From Psilocybe azurescens (lineage: Eukaryota > Basidiomycota > Agaricomycetes > Agaricales > Agrocybaceae): 64,000 nt of DNA. The DNA lies in NCBI GenBank assembly GCA_023853785.1, contig JAJIRX010000859.1:537410-601409 (forward strand), in the 5' to 3' direction. The notes under the pieces were generated by a model that ran no database searches, was not told the origin of the DNA, and worked only from the letters and a program-made list of their open reading frames with translations. Made by a program: the position numbers and the translations under genes. This document shows, piece after piece, positions 50,108-60,646 of this stretch; within the stretch, counting starts at the first letter, position 1; every line of letters starts with the position of its first letter.

Positions 50108-52347
50108 TTTTGAGCTTGATATGTAGTATATTAAATCCAGATCGGAGAGATGTTGAAGTTCTGTTGGAAAACGAACCTTCTTTATCGGAAGCTGTTTTTT
50201 TTTGTTATGTATGATCGAATGGCCTTGTCCGTAGAACGAAATGCGTGTTTAGTGTTTAGACTTAACGTTGTAACTCAGTGAACATGTTCCTTTAGAGTGT
50301 GGAGCGGTCGTTCCTACAATTCAAGCAAGTTAGTACAGAACGGCAAGGAATTAAGTGTTGGCCATACACGCACAGCTCCGTCTTCTGATGAAGATGCAAT
50401 CGCAATACGGGGAGATCTTGCATTTCTAGTAAGAACAAACAATAAACGAGGAATTGATCAATTATTAATTCTGAAGTTGCCACTGCAACGTCGATTTACG
50501 ATCCCGACCGTCACCGTCACCGTCACCGTTTCCGGTGGCTCACTGGCGGAGCCTGGGCTATAGCTCCAAGACTATACTATAACAGTGTGCACATTCCTGC
50601 GCAGCGTAGCACCGCGCCTTCAAGTTCGTCATGATCATGAATTTCCTTCTACAATACCACACCGCATCCTGCATTTTTACTGGTCGCTGATTGCAGGTAG
50701 ATATGCATGATCCGACGGAAGTGGATAGCGATACATAATAATGCCGATGTTCATATGATGGGAGGCTGGTGTATGTGCGCGTTGTGTGGTAGGTCGCGTA
50801 TGTGGCGAAGGAGCCAGGAAGTAAGGGTACGTGCCAAAACCGGAAAGTAGCGAAGGCGGAAGCATATATGCATAACCTTCGTCATTGTCTGATCGAGTCC
50901 GTGGCCAAGGCAATCCAGAATGTGATAGTATCTGAATGGGCACGGAAGGCATTGACAAAGCTTTACAGGATATGTCTGTTGCCGACCCAACATTTCGTGA
51001 CGTATTCACCCAAAACGACCGTAAATTACGAAAAGTGTGAGATGGCGAAGGATAGTAAAATAGTACGTGTGTACTATCCGAAAGCGGTCACCTATCATTT
51101 GGGCACGCAAACTATCCGATCCACAGCCTTGAGCTACTGAGAGGACCGGTATAAGTCGTCATCGACGATCACTGAAGATAGAAAGTCGGCCAAGGTCCGA
51201 GGGCCTGTAGAGGCATCAAGAACTTTGAGTAGGCGCCCCAAAATCAATTACCGCAGCTATGTAGCCTGCTCCTTGAACAAGGGCGCACACATTGACGATA
51301 TGCATCGTTAGTCCTCCTAGAAGTTGGTCATGAACAAGATATTCGAACGTGAAATCAAGATTAAAAACACTGAGAAGAAGGGCATCGGCACTGAACATAC
51401 AAAAATTAGCATGCAGCGTTCATCGAAGAAAGAAACGACGCGAGTAAGATACCTTTTCAGCCCCAATTGCCTCTGCTTGCCAAACGCCTCATCGTCGTCT
51501 ATCAACCGGTGTCTAGTGTCTACTAGTTGGTCTGTCGTATGTGCGGTAGCAGCTTTGGCGATTCCCGAGCTGACGACGGTATATTTGTCCGCGGTTCCTC
51601 AATGCTCAGAACTACGTTGGAGTAAACGAACGGTAGACAGTGAACATTGATGATTGACAGTTGATAATGCTTGATCACAACTGCGCTTCCGGGAAGTTTT
51701 CTCCTGGATTGCAGGATATGCTATGAGCTTGGACCGAGTTGCATGTGTGTAATTATTGAGTCTTGAAGAGATATGAAGCCAAGTTGGTGAGAGTCAAGCA
51801 GTGAAGAGTATCGGTGACATCGGTTGATTTGCCGGTTATTAGAAGTCCTGCTCTTACCGGCTCTTGGGTTCATACATCGACAAACCACATTTGAGACACA
51901 CTGAAATACTCTTCTAATATTGAAACAAACTTCGAACACGACCCGAATATCACCACATTGGCATTAACAACTCGAACTTCGACCATGATCTCTTTTCCGG
52001 ACAAGGAAACAAAGGATTATCCAGGATCGTGGATCAGGTGAAGCATGCGCCAGGTCAGTGGGGAAAAAATATATGAGATGACTGACTTCAGCTAAGGTTT
52101 GGGTAACAGTTTGAAAGTCATCTGCCGGCGACACTTTGTCCAAGGTTATTGGTCGGAGAATATCTTCAGTAAGTGAGTTTCAAAGGTCGCTGCAGGATAT
52201 CTTTGGATTTGAAGCTTTCAATGTTATAGAAACTTGCCTTTGCCATACTGTTCTATTCTTGAACCTGTTACTTCCGTGACAACTGTGCGAGGAAACCAAT
52301 GTGATATCGCCTGCATCCCTATCCCCCATTGTACTGCTTTCCTAAGC
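50108..52347. other. spacer upstream of the NACHT-WD40 gene
   Basis: Short ORFs only. A (CGTCAC)n stretch lies near 50508-50530. The promoter of the NACHT-WD40 gene should lie in the last few hundred bases. Confidence 0.4.
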
Positions 52348-55300
52348 ATGGCGTCCTCCTCCAGAGGCAAGAAGACAAAACGGCCTTTCTGGGATCGGTT
52401 CAAAGGCAAGGGTTCCCGATCAACCGCAATTAGTGAAATAGGTGCAAATGATACCACTTCACACCCGCCTAGTCCGTCGAACGCTCCGGAAGAAGATAAT
52501 GCAATTCCCCTGCCTATTCAATCGAATGCTGCCTCGGAGGAAGGCCTTGGAATGCCTGCACATTCGCTGCTTCACCCTGATACGAAAGAGGGCCTAGGGA
52601 TAGCTGGGAGATTCGTGCAAACCCTCCTCAAGAAACTTCCGGGTTGTATCGACGGCAATCCAGTCAAGATGGCGTTTTCCATTGTCAAGACAATCATCGA
52701 AGTAAAAGATGTGCGTGATTCTGTGTGTTTTTAGGTGTTTGTTTGAATATTGGCCCTGTAGGAGATAGGCGATAATAAAGATCTGCTGACAGAAAGGCTT
52801 CAAAGAACAAAGCTACTACTGAGCGACGCGATTGGGAAGGTGGAATTGGACGACTCGGAAGATGTCAAGAGGGAAATAAAGGACTACAAAAGGTGTGTGT
52901 TGTGGACACAGTAACTGGGATCGGCGTTGAACATATTCTTTCTAGAAATATCCAAGAACAAAATGCGCAACTCGTACGAATTACGCAGGAACTGGAGTCA
53001 ATAGTTCGGAACATCGACTACGAAAACTATAAGAAGAGAATCAATACGATTTGTACGGCCATCGACGAGACGACAAACGTGTTCATGGTACGATCTTCAG
53101 AGTTACGGTAGACCATGTATATGCTGATAGAACTTGCAGCTGCATATGCAAATCGAAATCAGGAAAACGACGGCCAAGATGCATGAGCAGATGAAAGTGG
53201 GTATAATCGCATTTGCGCATATGGTACGTGTTGATTGAATGGACAGGAAGAGAAAATGGCACGGGAGGCAGAGAAACAGGCGCGACAGGAAGAACAGCAA
53301 GAGCGACGAATGTTATCACTCCAAGGTCTCAACCCCTCCCGCAAAGCTGACCACAGGACAGTACTAGAAGGACAGAGCCTAAAGAGGGAAACATGCGCAG
53401 AAGGCACTCGCGTCAAGATCCTGGAAGGCATCACCAACTGGGCCAACGATCACACAATCAACAGCCCGCGTGTCTTTTGGTTAACAGGTCAAGCAGGCTC
53501 TGGAAAAACTACGATCGCGTATACTATAGCCAAGCGATTTGAGAGCGGTCAACCTACAATCTTGGGCGCTAGCTTTTTGTGCTCTCGACACTTCGACGAA
53601 ACAAGAAGTCTCAATCGCATTCTCCCCACCATTGCCTACCAGCTATCCTACAAGTGCGAGTCCTACGTGTCAGCATTGCACGCTCAATTGGCCGACAAAT
53701 CAGCTGTCGTTGATCACGACATCTCCGAGCAGATACAGGAGCTCTTCGTCGGACCTTGGCTCGATCCTCTACGGCATCGTGATCCAGCCACTTATCTGGT
53801 TATTGTTGATGCTCTCGACGAAATCGATGCAAGTGGCGGATCGAAGTTTTTGGACATTTTGCTTACGACAATAAACCAACAGCACTTCATTGGTTTGAAG
53901 TTCCTCGTCGCGAGCCGCACAGACCCCCGGATTGTTGAAATTTGCCACAGCTTTGAATCCAGGGCTGTTTATCGCCTTCAAGACGTGCCAATCGAAGATG
54001 CCGGTGTCGATATCGAAAGATACTTGGATCTCAAACTGCCGAGGATCGTTGGGAGTCCAGAAATAACCGAACTTCGACACCGAGCAAGCGGTTTATTCAT
54101 CTATGCTGCTACAGTAGTGAGGATTTTAACCTCATCCCAATCGATTACATACAAGGAACAGATGCGTAGGCTTAACAATTTCCTATCCAAACCGTCTGGA
54201 ATGTCGGGCAAGAATAAATCCCCATCGATGAACTCTACCAACAGATTCTGTGCGCAGCCTTTTCGGATTTTATGGACGAAGAGGACCTGAATCCGCGGTT
54301 ACGCATTCTGTTCACCTTTCTGTGTACATTCGAGCGTATATCTACCTCCGTCGCTGCGGGTTTGATGGACGACGATGACGAACTGGCCAAGGCCGTTGTG
54401 AACGACCTCCACGCTGTACTTTACATTCAGGACGGTCGGGTGTTTTGGTACCATGCATCTTTTCTCGACTTCTTATTTGCCCAACACCGTTCGAATTTTC
54501 GCATTGGCAACGAAGAATACAACTTCTGGTGTAACGAAGTCGCTCATCGTAATCTTCTCGCCACGTCATGTCTACGCGTCATGAATTCCAATGGTTGTGG
54601 TCTAAGATTCAACATGGGTGATATAAGGTCATCTTATTTGCTTGACTCCGAACATATCGAAGAAATTTCCGAGCAAGTGAACAAGAACATCAGACCTGTC
54701 CTGCGGTACTCATTATTCCACTGGGTAGCACACCTATCCTATCCTCCTCCATCGTTCGACGATGCTAGGAACATTCTTTCGAGGATATTGCAATTTCTCC
54801 AAATCCGTGTTTTATTCTGGATCGAGGCCATGAACCTTCTTGGCTCAGTTCGTGAGTGTACCCCATGCTTCACAAAGCACAAGTGTGGGTTCATTACTGC
54901 GTGTCGCAGGTATGAGCCATCATACTCACGCGATTGTGTTGCAATGAAACTTATCGGAACGCTTAGCTCAAACTCAAATGGAAGGAATTTGATTTTGTAT
55001 ATTCTGGTCTGCTAGAAGCTGCACATTTTTCTACATATTTTGGTGGGAGCCCGGCTGGTAAATCGACACCACATCTGTACATCTCGTCACTGGCCACTTG
55101 GAAACCCGAGTTCGCATGGGCACAGGAGTGGAAAAATCAATTTTCTCTCATTCCCACCTTTACTCACAATGGGAGAACCAATGTCCCTCTATTGACTATA
55201 CAAATCCCAAGCGGTACAGGAATTTATGCTGTTGCATTTTCTATGAACGGCACGCAGATTGTGTCGGGCTCGACCGATGGTTTTGTGCGGATCTGGGACG

Positions 55301-57209
55301 CTTCGAGTGGTGAAGAGCTGAAGATTTTGAAGGGCCATAATGGTGTAGTCAACTCGGTGTCGTTTACGAGCGACGACAGGTGGATTGCTTCTGGGTCAGA
55401 TGATTTCTCTGTGCGGATATGGGATGTGTGGAACGGTGAAATTGCCAATGTAATGGAAGGCCACACTGGGGCGGTCCGTTCGGTTTCATTTTCAAAGTCT
55501 GGTTCGTGGATCGTATCTGGCTCCGATGACTCATCTATACGCGTATGGGATGTATCGACGAGTGAGGTTTTGAGGGTATTGGAGGGCCATGCTCGTTGGG
55601 TTAACTCAGTCGCATTTTCGGATGATGATACTTGGATCGTGTCCGGTTCAGCTGATTGCTCTGTGCGACTTTGGGACGCAATCACAGGTGAAATGTTGAG
55701 GGTGATGAAGGGCCACACTCTTCGTGTCAGGTCTGTTGCCATTTCATCCGATGGTGTGTGGATAGTCTCTGGATCGGATGATCGCTCGGTACGGGTATGG
55801 GATGCATCAACTGGAGAATTACTGAGGGTGATGGAGGGGCACAGTGATTATGTCAGATCCGTTGCTTTGTCTGGAAATAGTATCGTGTCTTCATCGGATG
55901 ATGGTACTGTGCGAGTGTGGGTTGCATCAACAGGAGACGTGCTGGGCGTGCTGAAAGGCCACACCCGTAGGGTACCGACAGCCGGATTTTCGAGCGATGG
56001 AGCACGCATCGTGTCTGGCTCATATGATGGATCTGTTCGGGTCTGGAACTCAGCGACATTCCCAGTGGCCGAACTCAAGCATTCTGCCAATACTTCTGCG
56101 GTCACCATGTTCGCGTTTTCAACCGATGGCACCCGGATTATGTCTGGCTCTATTGATGGCTCTGTAAGGGTATGGGACACATTCACAGGCCACGAGTTCC
56201 AAGTGCCGAATGATAGCAGTGAATCCGTTACCTCTGTTGCATTTTCAACGGATTGCACGCATGTGGCATGGGGTTCAGTAGATGGACATGTACGTATATC
56301 GGACGTCACATCGAAACATCCAGAGGCCAAGGTCTTCAAGTTGAAGGCTAGTCCCGGTAATGCTGTCCTCTCTATCGCCCTTTCCAACGATGGCACCATG
56401 ATTGCGTGTAGTTCCAAGGACGATCACACTGTGCAGTTGTGGGATGTACTCACAGGTGATGAATTGAGGTTGCTGAATGGCCATACTGACTGGGTACAGA
56501 CGGTCGCGTTCTCGGGAGACGCCAAGCAGATTGTCTCTGGGTCGGACGATAAATCTGTTCGCGTTTGGGATGTATCTAATCCAGAAGGGAAGAATTCGAA
56601 GGTCATGGAGGGCCACAGTTATCGGGTCGTCTCCGTTGCGTTCTCATCCGACGCCACACGGATTATTTCTGGTTCAGAAGATGGGTCCGTGCGAGTGTGG
56701 GATGCACTAACTGGTACAGCGATTATGATCCTAAATGGCCACACCCGTTGGGTTCTCGCAGTTGCATTTTCGAACGATGGCAAGCTGGCCGTGTCTGGTT
56801 CAGATGATCGCACTCTAGTGGTATGGAACGTGTCGGAAGATTCGGAAGCGATGCCAATAAAGGCTCTATCAGGCCGCCACAACAAAGGCGTCAATTCGGT
56901 CGCCCTATCTGACAATGGGACATCAATTCTGTCTGGCTCTCGGGATGGATCTGTGCTTATTTGGGGCATGGACGACCCTCTCTGGTATATTTCGGAGGGA
57001 ACTGGATCCGTTCCTCGTCCACGAACGACCGCCTTATGTGGGTTCCACCAGAAGCAAATGTCCTCCAACGGTCGAATTGCCGTGTTATTCTTGGACATTA
57101 CAGTTCTGTGGATTTTGAACAATCTATGATAGGACCTAATTGGTGGAAATGTTATACGCCGGAGTTGCTTGATTATCGGGCGACTTCAAGCCCGTGCTAC
57201 GAGGCTTAA
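52348..57209 (+). CDS. NACHT-WD40 receptor (HET-E/HET-D type NLR)
   Basis: STAND NTPase expected to sense ligands through a WD40 propeller and signal through its N-terminus; the family includes fungal incompatibility proteins. Exons 52348-52710, 52762-52892, 52946-53087, 53140-53196 and 53247 onward join in frame. The N-terminus is Ser/Lys-rich, then coiled coil (about residues 121-260, EKQARQEEQQERR). NACHT Walker A is VFWLTGQAGSGKTT near residue 312, Walker B is YLVIVDALDE near 415, and LKFLVASRTDPRI follows. The STAND arm has WYHASFLDFLFAQHRS and VLFWIEAMNLLGSV. Fourteen WD40 repeats end in LMWVPPEANVL and IGPNWWKCYTP. Three frame changes, each equal to one missing base, lie near 54220 (SPIDELYQQIL expected), 54985 and 56995 (before WIRSSSTNDRLMWVPPE). 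Without them the family order is complete. Confidence 0.88.
55222..56970 (+). repeat. array of 14 WD40-coding repeats, about 126 bp each
   Basis: Consecutive 42-residue units follow the pattern VxSVAFSxDGxxIVSGSxDxSVRVWDxxTGExLxVxxGH. The phrases SVAFS, IVSGS and SVRVWD recur almost unchanged. Fourteen blades fit two seven-blade propellers. Units 6-9 are the most diverged (for example VASTGDV, and ISDVTSKHPE without the Trp). Units 2-5 and 11-13 are the most alike, as expected if repeats are shuffled by unequal exchange. Confidence 0.85.
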
Positions 57210-57940
57210 AGACAAAGTGTTCGTGTATTGTTTTTATTCAATATTTACCTCTGACATCCTCATGGTTGTTCTTTGGAAGTGCATCGCGGATGACTCTGTA
57301 CTGAATTTAACGACCAACTTCGAGGAAGGACGCGCGGCCAGTTGATCAAAATATGTCGAATTAGCAACCAATTCACTGCACTGTTTACCTTACAGAATTC
57401 GATCTCTCCAGATTTCATCACAAACTTGGTGCAGGACTGGTGCCAGTGGTCTGTAAGGCAACATTTCCCCGTCGCCACTGTAGATAAATCTTGACAGGAA
57501 TTTAGAACCATGGACAATGATCATAGCACGTCAATAAACCTTCTCATTTTCATGAATTTAATCGTGTTTTATTGATACTGTAGCACGAAAACTCGAAATA
57601 ATGTGGCTAGAGAATGAAAGGATCATATTGTGAAGATTACGAATCACACAGTAATATAGCTAACGATTGGGTTTGAGCTATAGGCTGGAACTTCAACTGG
57701 AGTTCGACGCTGACAAGGATTGAACGCCCGCAGTGTGCAGTCAAGCCTGAGCGTGTGCCATGACCATCAATTCTTTGTCCGACGCGACTGGTCACACTTG
57801 AATGATGACCACCACCTTCTGCGTACAAAACGCTTTCATACGATCCTCAATACACGCTTCGTAAACTCAATGAATACCGAAACACAGACAGACTTCCTAG
57901 GCCTGAATACAAAAGGCAAAATGGGTTTCTACAACAATTC
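57210..57940. other. spacer, no supported gene
   Basis: Between the NACHT-WD40 stop and the coiled-coil gene. No motif recognised; it may contain an unlocated first exon of the next gene. Confidence 0.4.
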
Positions 57941-58840
57941 ATGGATCCAGAACAAATCACGGACCAGAATCTTCCCGACGCGCTTGAAAGACAACTACGA
58001 TTCGAGTTCTTCTTGGAGCATCAAAATAGAGATATACCAGAGTGAGTTTCTCTGCTGTTCATACCATGTTTCTGCTGCTATACCTACCCTTTCCAGTTTC
58101 GAAGCTATGGAAGCCAAAGTTGACCGAAAGGATGACGAAGCGTCGTTCAATAAACAGATTGAGTCTTTGAAGATATCTCATTACGAAGATCTCAAGAAAT
58201 TATATGATATGAACATGGAAGAATACGCAGACTCACTTCTGGAGCAATATTCGACCAGAAATCATACCTCTCAACAACAGGAGATATATGAAAAGGAAAG
58301 AATGGCTATTATGGTAACTTACCCCATACTTATTCTTCGTCGTTTTGGTCTGATTAACACGTATCACCTATGCAAGACCTCTACGAGACTGAACGAGCAC
58401 GTCTTCAGATTAGATGGCATGACCACTTCGAGCAGCTCCGTCATTCCTATCTGCAACAACTCGTTCCTTTAGGGAGGCTAGGAAAAATGCCGTAGCTGAG
58501 GTAGAAAGGCAGCGGAAATTGCTAGAAAAAATGATCCCACTATGGAAGGAAGACTTTGACAGCAAACGTACAGAAATTAAACTTCGTGCTGCTAGATTTC
58601 TGGTGGCCGACCCTGCCAGGAGCGCCTTTTAAACGATTATGGTTGGGCTTGGCGCCAGGTGCAGCCGCTCATAGATATTTTCAAGAAAGACGTAAGCGAA
58701 AGAAACTTTTCCGAGCCTCATATTCCTAACGTTCTTATTAGATGTCTTTGCTTCCAATGTACGCGGTATGGTGATTTCCAGCCAGAGCGTGACGGATCTC
58801 AGGAGGCCAAGACCAGTGGCTTAGTCTTCCGCACAGCGAC
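57941..58840 (+). CDS. coiled-coil orphan protein, frame-disrupted
   Basis: Function not recognised. Exon 1 (57941-58041) gives MDPEQITDQNLPDALERQLR and FEFFLEHQNRDIP. A GTGAGT...CCAG intron leads to exon 2 (58097-58313): FEAMEAKVDRKDDEASFNKQ, KISHYEDLKKLYDMNMEEYA and a GTAACT donor. Beyond it, DLYETERARLQIRWHDHFEQ, REARKNAVAEVERQRKLLEK and ERLLNDYGWAWRQVQPLIDI sit in different frames. A GTAAGC donor and VFASNVRGMVISSQSVTDLR complete the visible part. The first two exons join cleanly; the rest needs at least two indels or unseen introns. It is rich in heptad-like Leu/Glu/Lys, so a coiled coil is likely. Confidence 0.45.
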
Positions 58841-59168
58841 ATGAAGGTTCTGGTTACTTAGAGAAAAATTGTTTGTCAAAGTTCAATGTACGCCGAACGG
58901 TACTTGCTCATAAAGTCTGCTTGTATCCGCTCAGTGCCTCATAGTGACAAACAGACTCATATGACCGTACCGCCAAGCCCATGCAGCGTGGGGTTTCGTG
59001 GGTTCGGGAACACCCTAAAGGGAAGCCGCTTGATAATTGGGTGGGCTATCACGAAGGAGCGATTTGACTGTTGTCTTACGAACTGCTACATAATTCAATG
59101 GATGCAATGCGATCTCTGTCATGCTACCCAAATCCCGACTGCTCGTTCACATCGCCCTCGTTCCGCTC
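58841..59168. other. spacer upstream of pirin gene
   Basis: No ORF of interest. The 3' end of the coiled-coil gene and the distal promoter of the pirin gene are expected here. Confidence 0.4.
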
Positions 59169-59176
59169 TATATAAG
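59169..59176 (+). promoter_or_regulatory. TATA box of the pirin gene
   Basis: TATATAAG lies 146 bases upstream of the pirin ATG. Transcription would then start near 59200. The in-frame upstream ATG at 59121 is excluded as a start, because it precedes the TATA box. Confidence 0.6.
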
Positions 59177-59321
59177 CCTCGCAATCTACCTCAACTTGGT
59201 CCCAACATTTTCACTCTCGCTCTCAGACAACCTGTCTTCTCTTCTTCGTCTCGCAAAAGCAAACTTGGGCGCTCAACATCTTAAAGAAATAGTCACTAGA
59301 AACTTGTCTTCTGAATCCACT

Positions 59322-60149
59322 ATGAGCCCCATGAAATTTGTCGCCCGCAGAAGCGAAGAACGTGGAAATGCAGACCACGATTGGCTCAAAACCTTCCACA
59401 CTTTCTCCTTCGCAATGTATGCCCATTCCACTCTCAAATACTTTTCACACTCCTACGTAGCCTTCTTTCTTTCAGGTACCAAGACAGACAACACGAGCTC
59501 TTCGGATCGTTACGCGTCATCAACGAAGATCGAGTAGCTCCTCGCACCGGATTCGGAACCCACTCGCACCGCGAATTCGAGATCTTCTCCTATGTCGTTT
59601 CCGGCGAGCTCGAGCAGTGCGTTCTACTTTCCCCATCTCCATCTACACTCCATACAGCTGTACTCACCCTCATGCTCTGTCCCTTTTAGCAAAGACTCAA
59701 TAGGCAACACCGAAGTGCTCAAACGCGGCGACCTCCAAATGACGTCCACCGGGACCGGAATCTCGCACTCCGAAAAGGCGCATGGCCCCAAACAGGTTCA
59801 CTTCCTGCAAATCTGGTCGCTGCCCTCCGAATCCGGCCTGCCCCCGAAATACTACACGCGCCACTTCACCGACGAAGAAAAGGCAGACAAGTGGGCGAAA
59901 GTGGGCGCCGGTGGGCGCGGAGGACGTGGTCGTCGAGCGCGAAGCCAGCGGGCCCGCACCCGTCAACAGCCCGCTTACGCTGTATGCTACTATCCTTGGA
60001 CAAGGAAAGAGTGTGGATAGGGGTTTCGAGGGAAGAAAGGGTACATCCATGTCGTGCAGACGAGCGGGTACAATGACAAGGAAGCATCGGGTGCCAGCGT
60101 GCGGATCAGCTCTCAATGGGGACCGGCAATGCCTGTGAAGAAATCGTGA
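59322..60149 (+). CDS. pirin-family cupin protein, truncated C-terminus
   Basis: Pirins are nuclear Fe-binding bicupins acting as transcription cofactors or quercetinase-like enzymes. The start ATG gives MSPMKFVARRSEERGNADHD, then WLKTFHTFSFAM before a 60-bp intron. Exon 2 carries YQDRQHELFGSLRVINEDRV and GFGTHSHREFEIFSYVVSGE. An intron (GTGCGT...TTTTAG) restores HKDSIGNTEVLKRGDLQMTS and GTGISHSE. The ligand set (His-x-His in THSHRE, and His and Glu of SHSE) is complete. HFLQIWSLPSESGLPPKYYT follows. Two frame changes occur, near 59890 (VAPVGAED region) and near 60037 (KGYIHVVQTSGYN resumes). The protein stops at SSQWGPAMPVKKS, about 40 residues before the usual pirin end, so the second cupin is incomplete. 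It is either a decaying copy or distorted by sequence errors. Confidence 0.85.
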
Positions 60150-60646
60150 TATTTGTTCTTTGTTTGTCCCCGATGAACAATGCCGATTCGTCGGTTCCTC
60201 GAATCACTCGCTTTTGCTCCGTCCACGGTGTGCCTCCACATCCACAAAAAATCGCCTAAAATTCTTAAAATGTATAATATACGTTGAAATCAGTTTTGTT
60301 GGTTATAAAATAGGAAAGTTCAAAGTTTATACCGGTAAAAGTTGTAAATCTGTGATTAAAAGCATCTTTGTGTGCACCAGATAGAAGGGAAAGTGGAATT
60401 CAAACCAAGGAACTGTTTGAATACTTATTCCATACCTATTTGTATAGAAGAAGCGGAAGCACCGGGCGGACAAAGACAAACGGCAACGGACTGTCATTGG
60501 CCTGTCAAACTGCACGCGATCACTGTGATCCGTGGACTTGACATGCCATTGTACTATAGCTCATTCCCTTCTGTTGCTCCTAACCATCGTTCTCTGGCTC
60601 TCTCGTTGCTTAAATTGCTCGCATATAGCTGGAACTCTCTTTCCCA
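60150..60646. other. spacer, no gene seen
   Basis: 3' flank of pirin and 5' flank of the transposase-like gene. I looked for an inverted copy of the last 100 bases of the window as a transposon end and saw none. Confidence 0.4.

Noticed and set aside
55224..57122. Minus-strand ORFs of 113-189 codons opposite the WD40 array
   Set aside because: Periodic antisense shadows of the WD40 repeats.
59121..59321. In-frame upstream extension of pirin with a hydrophobic stretch
   Set aside because: It begins before the TATA box at 59169, and pirins normally start at MKFV; a signal or targeting peptide is not supported.
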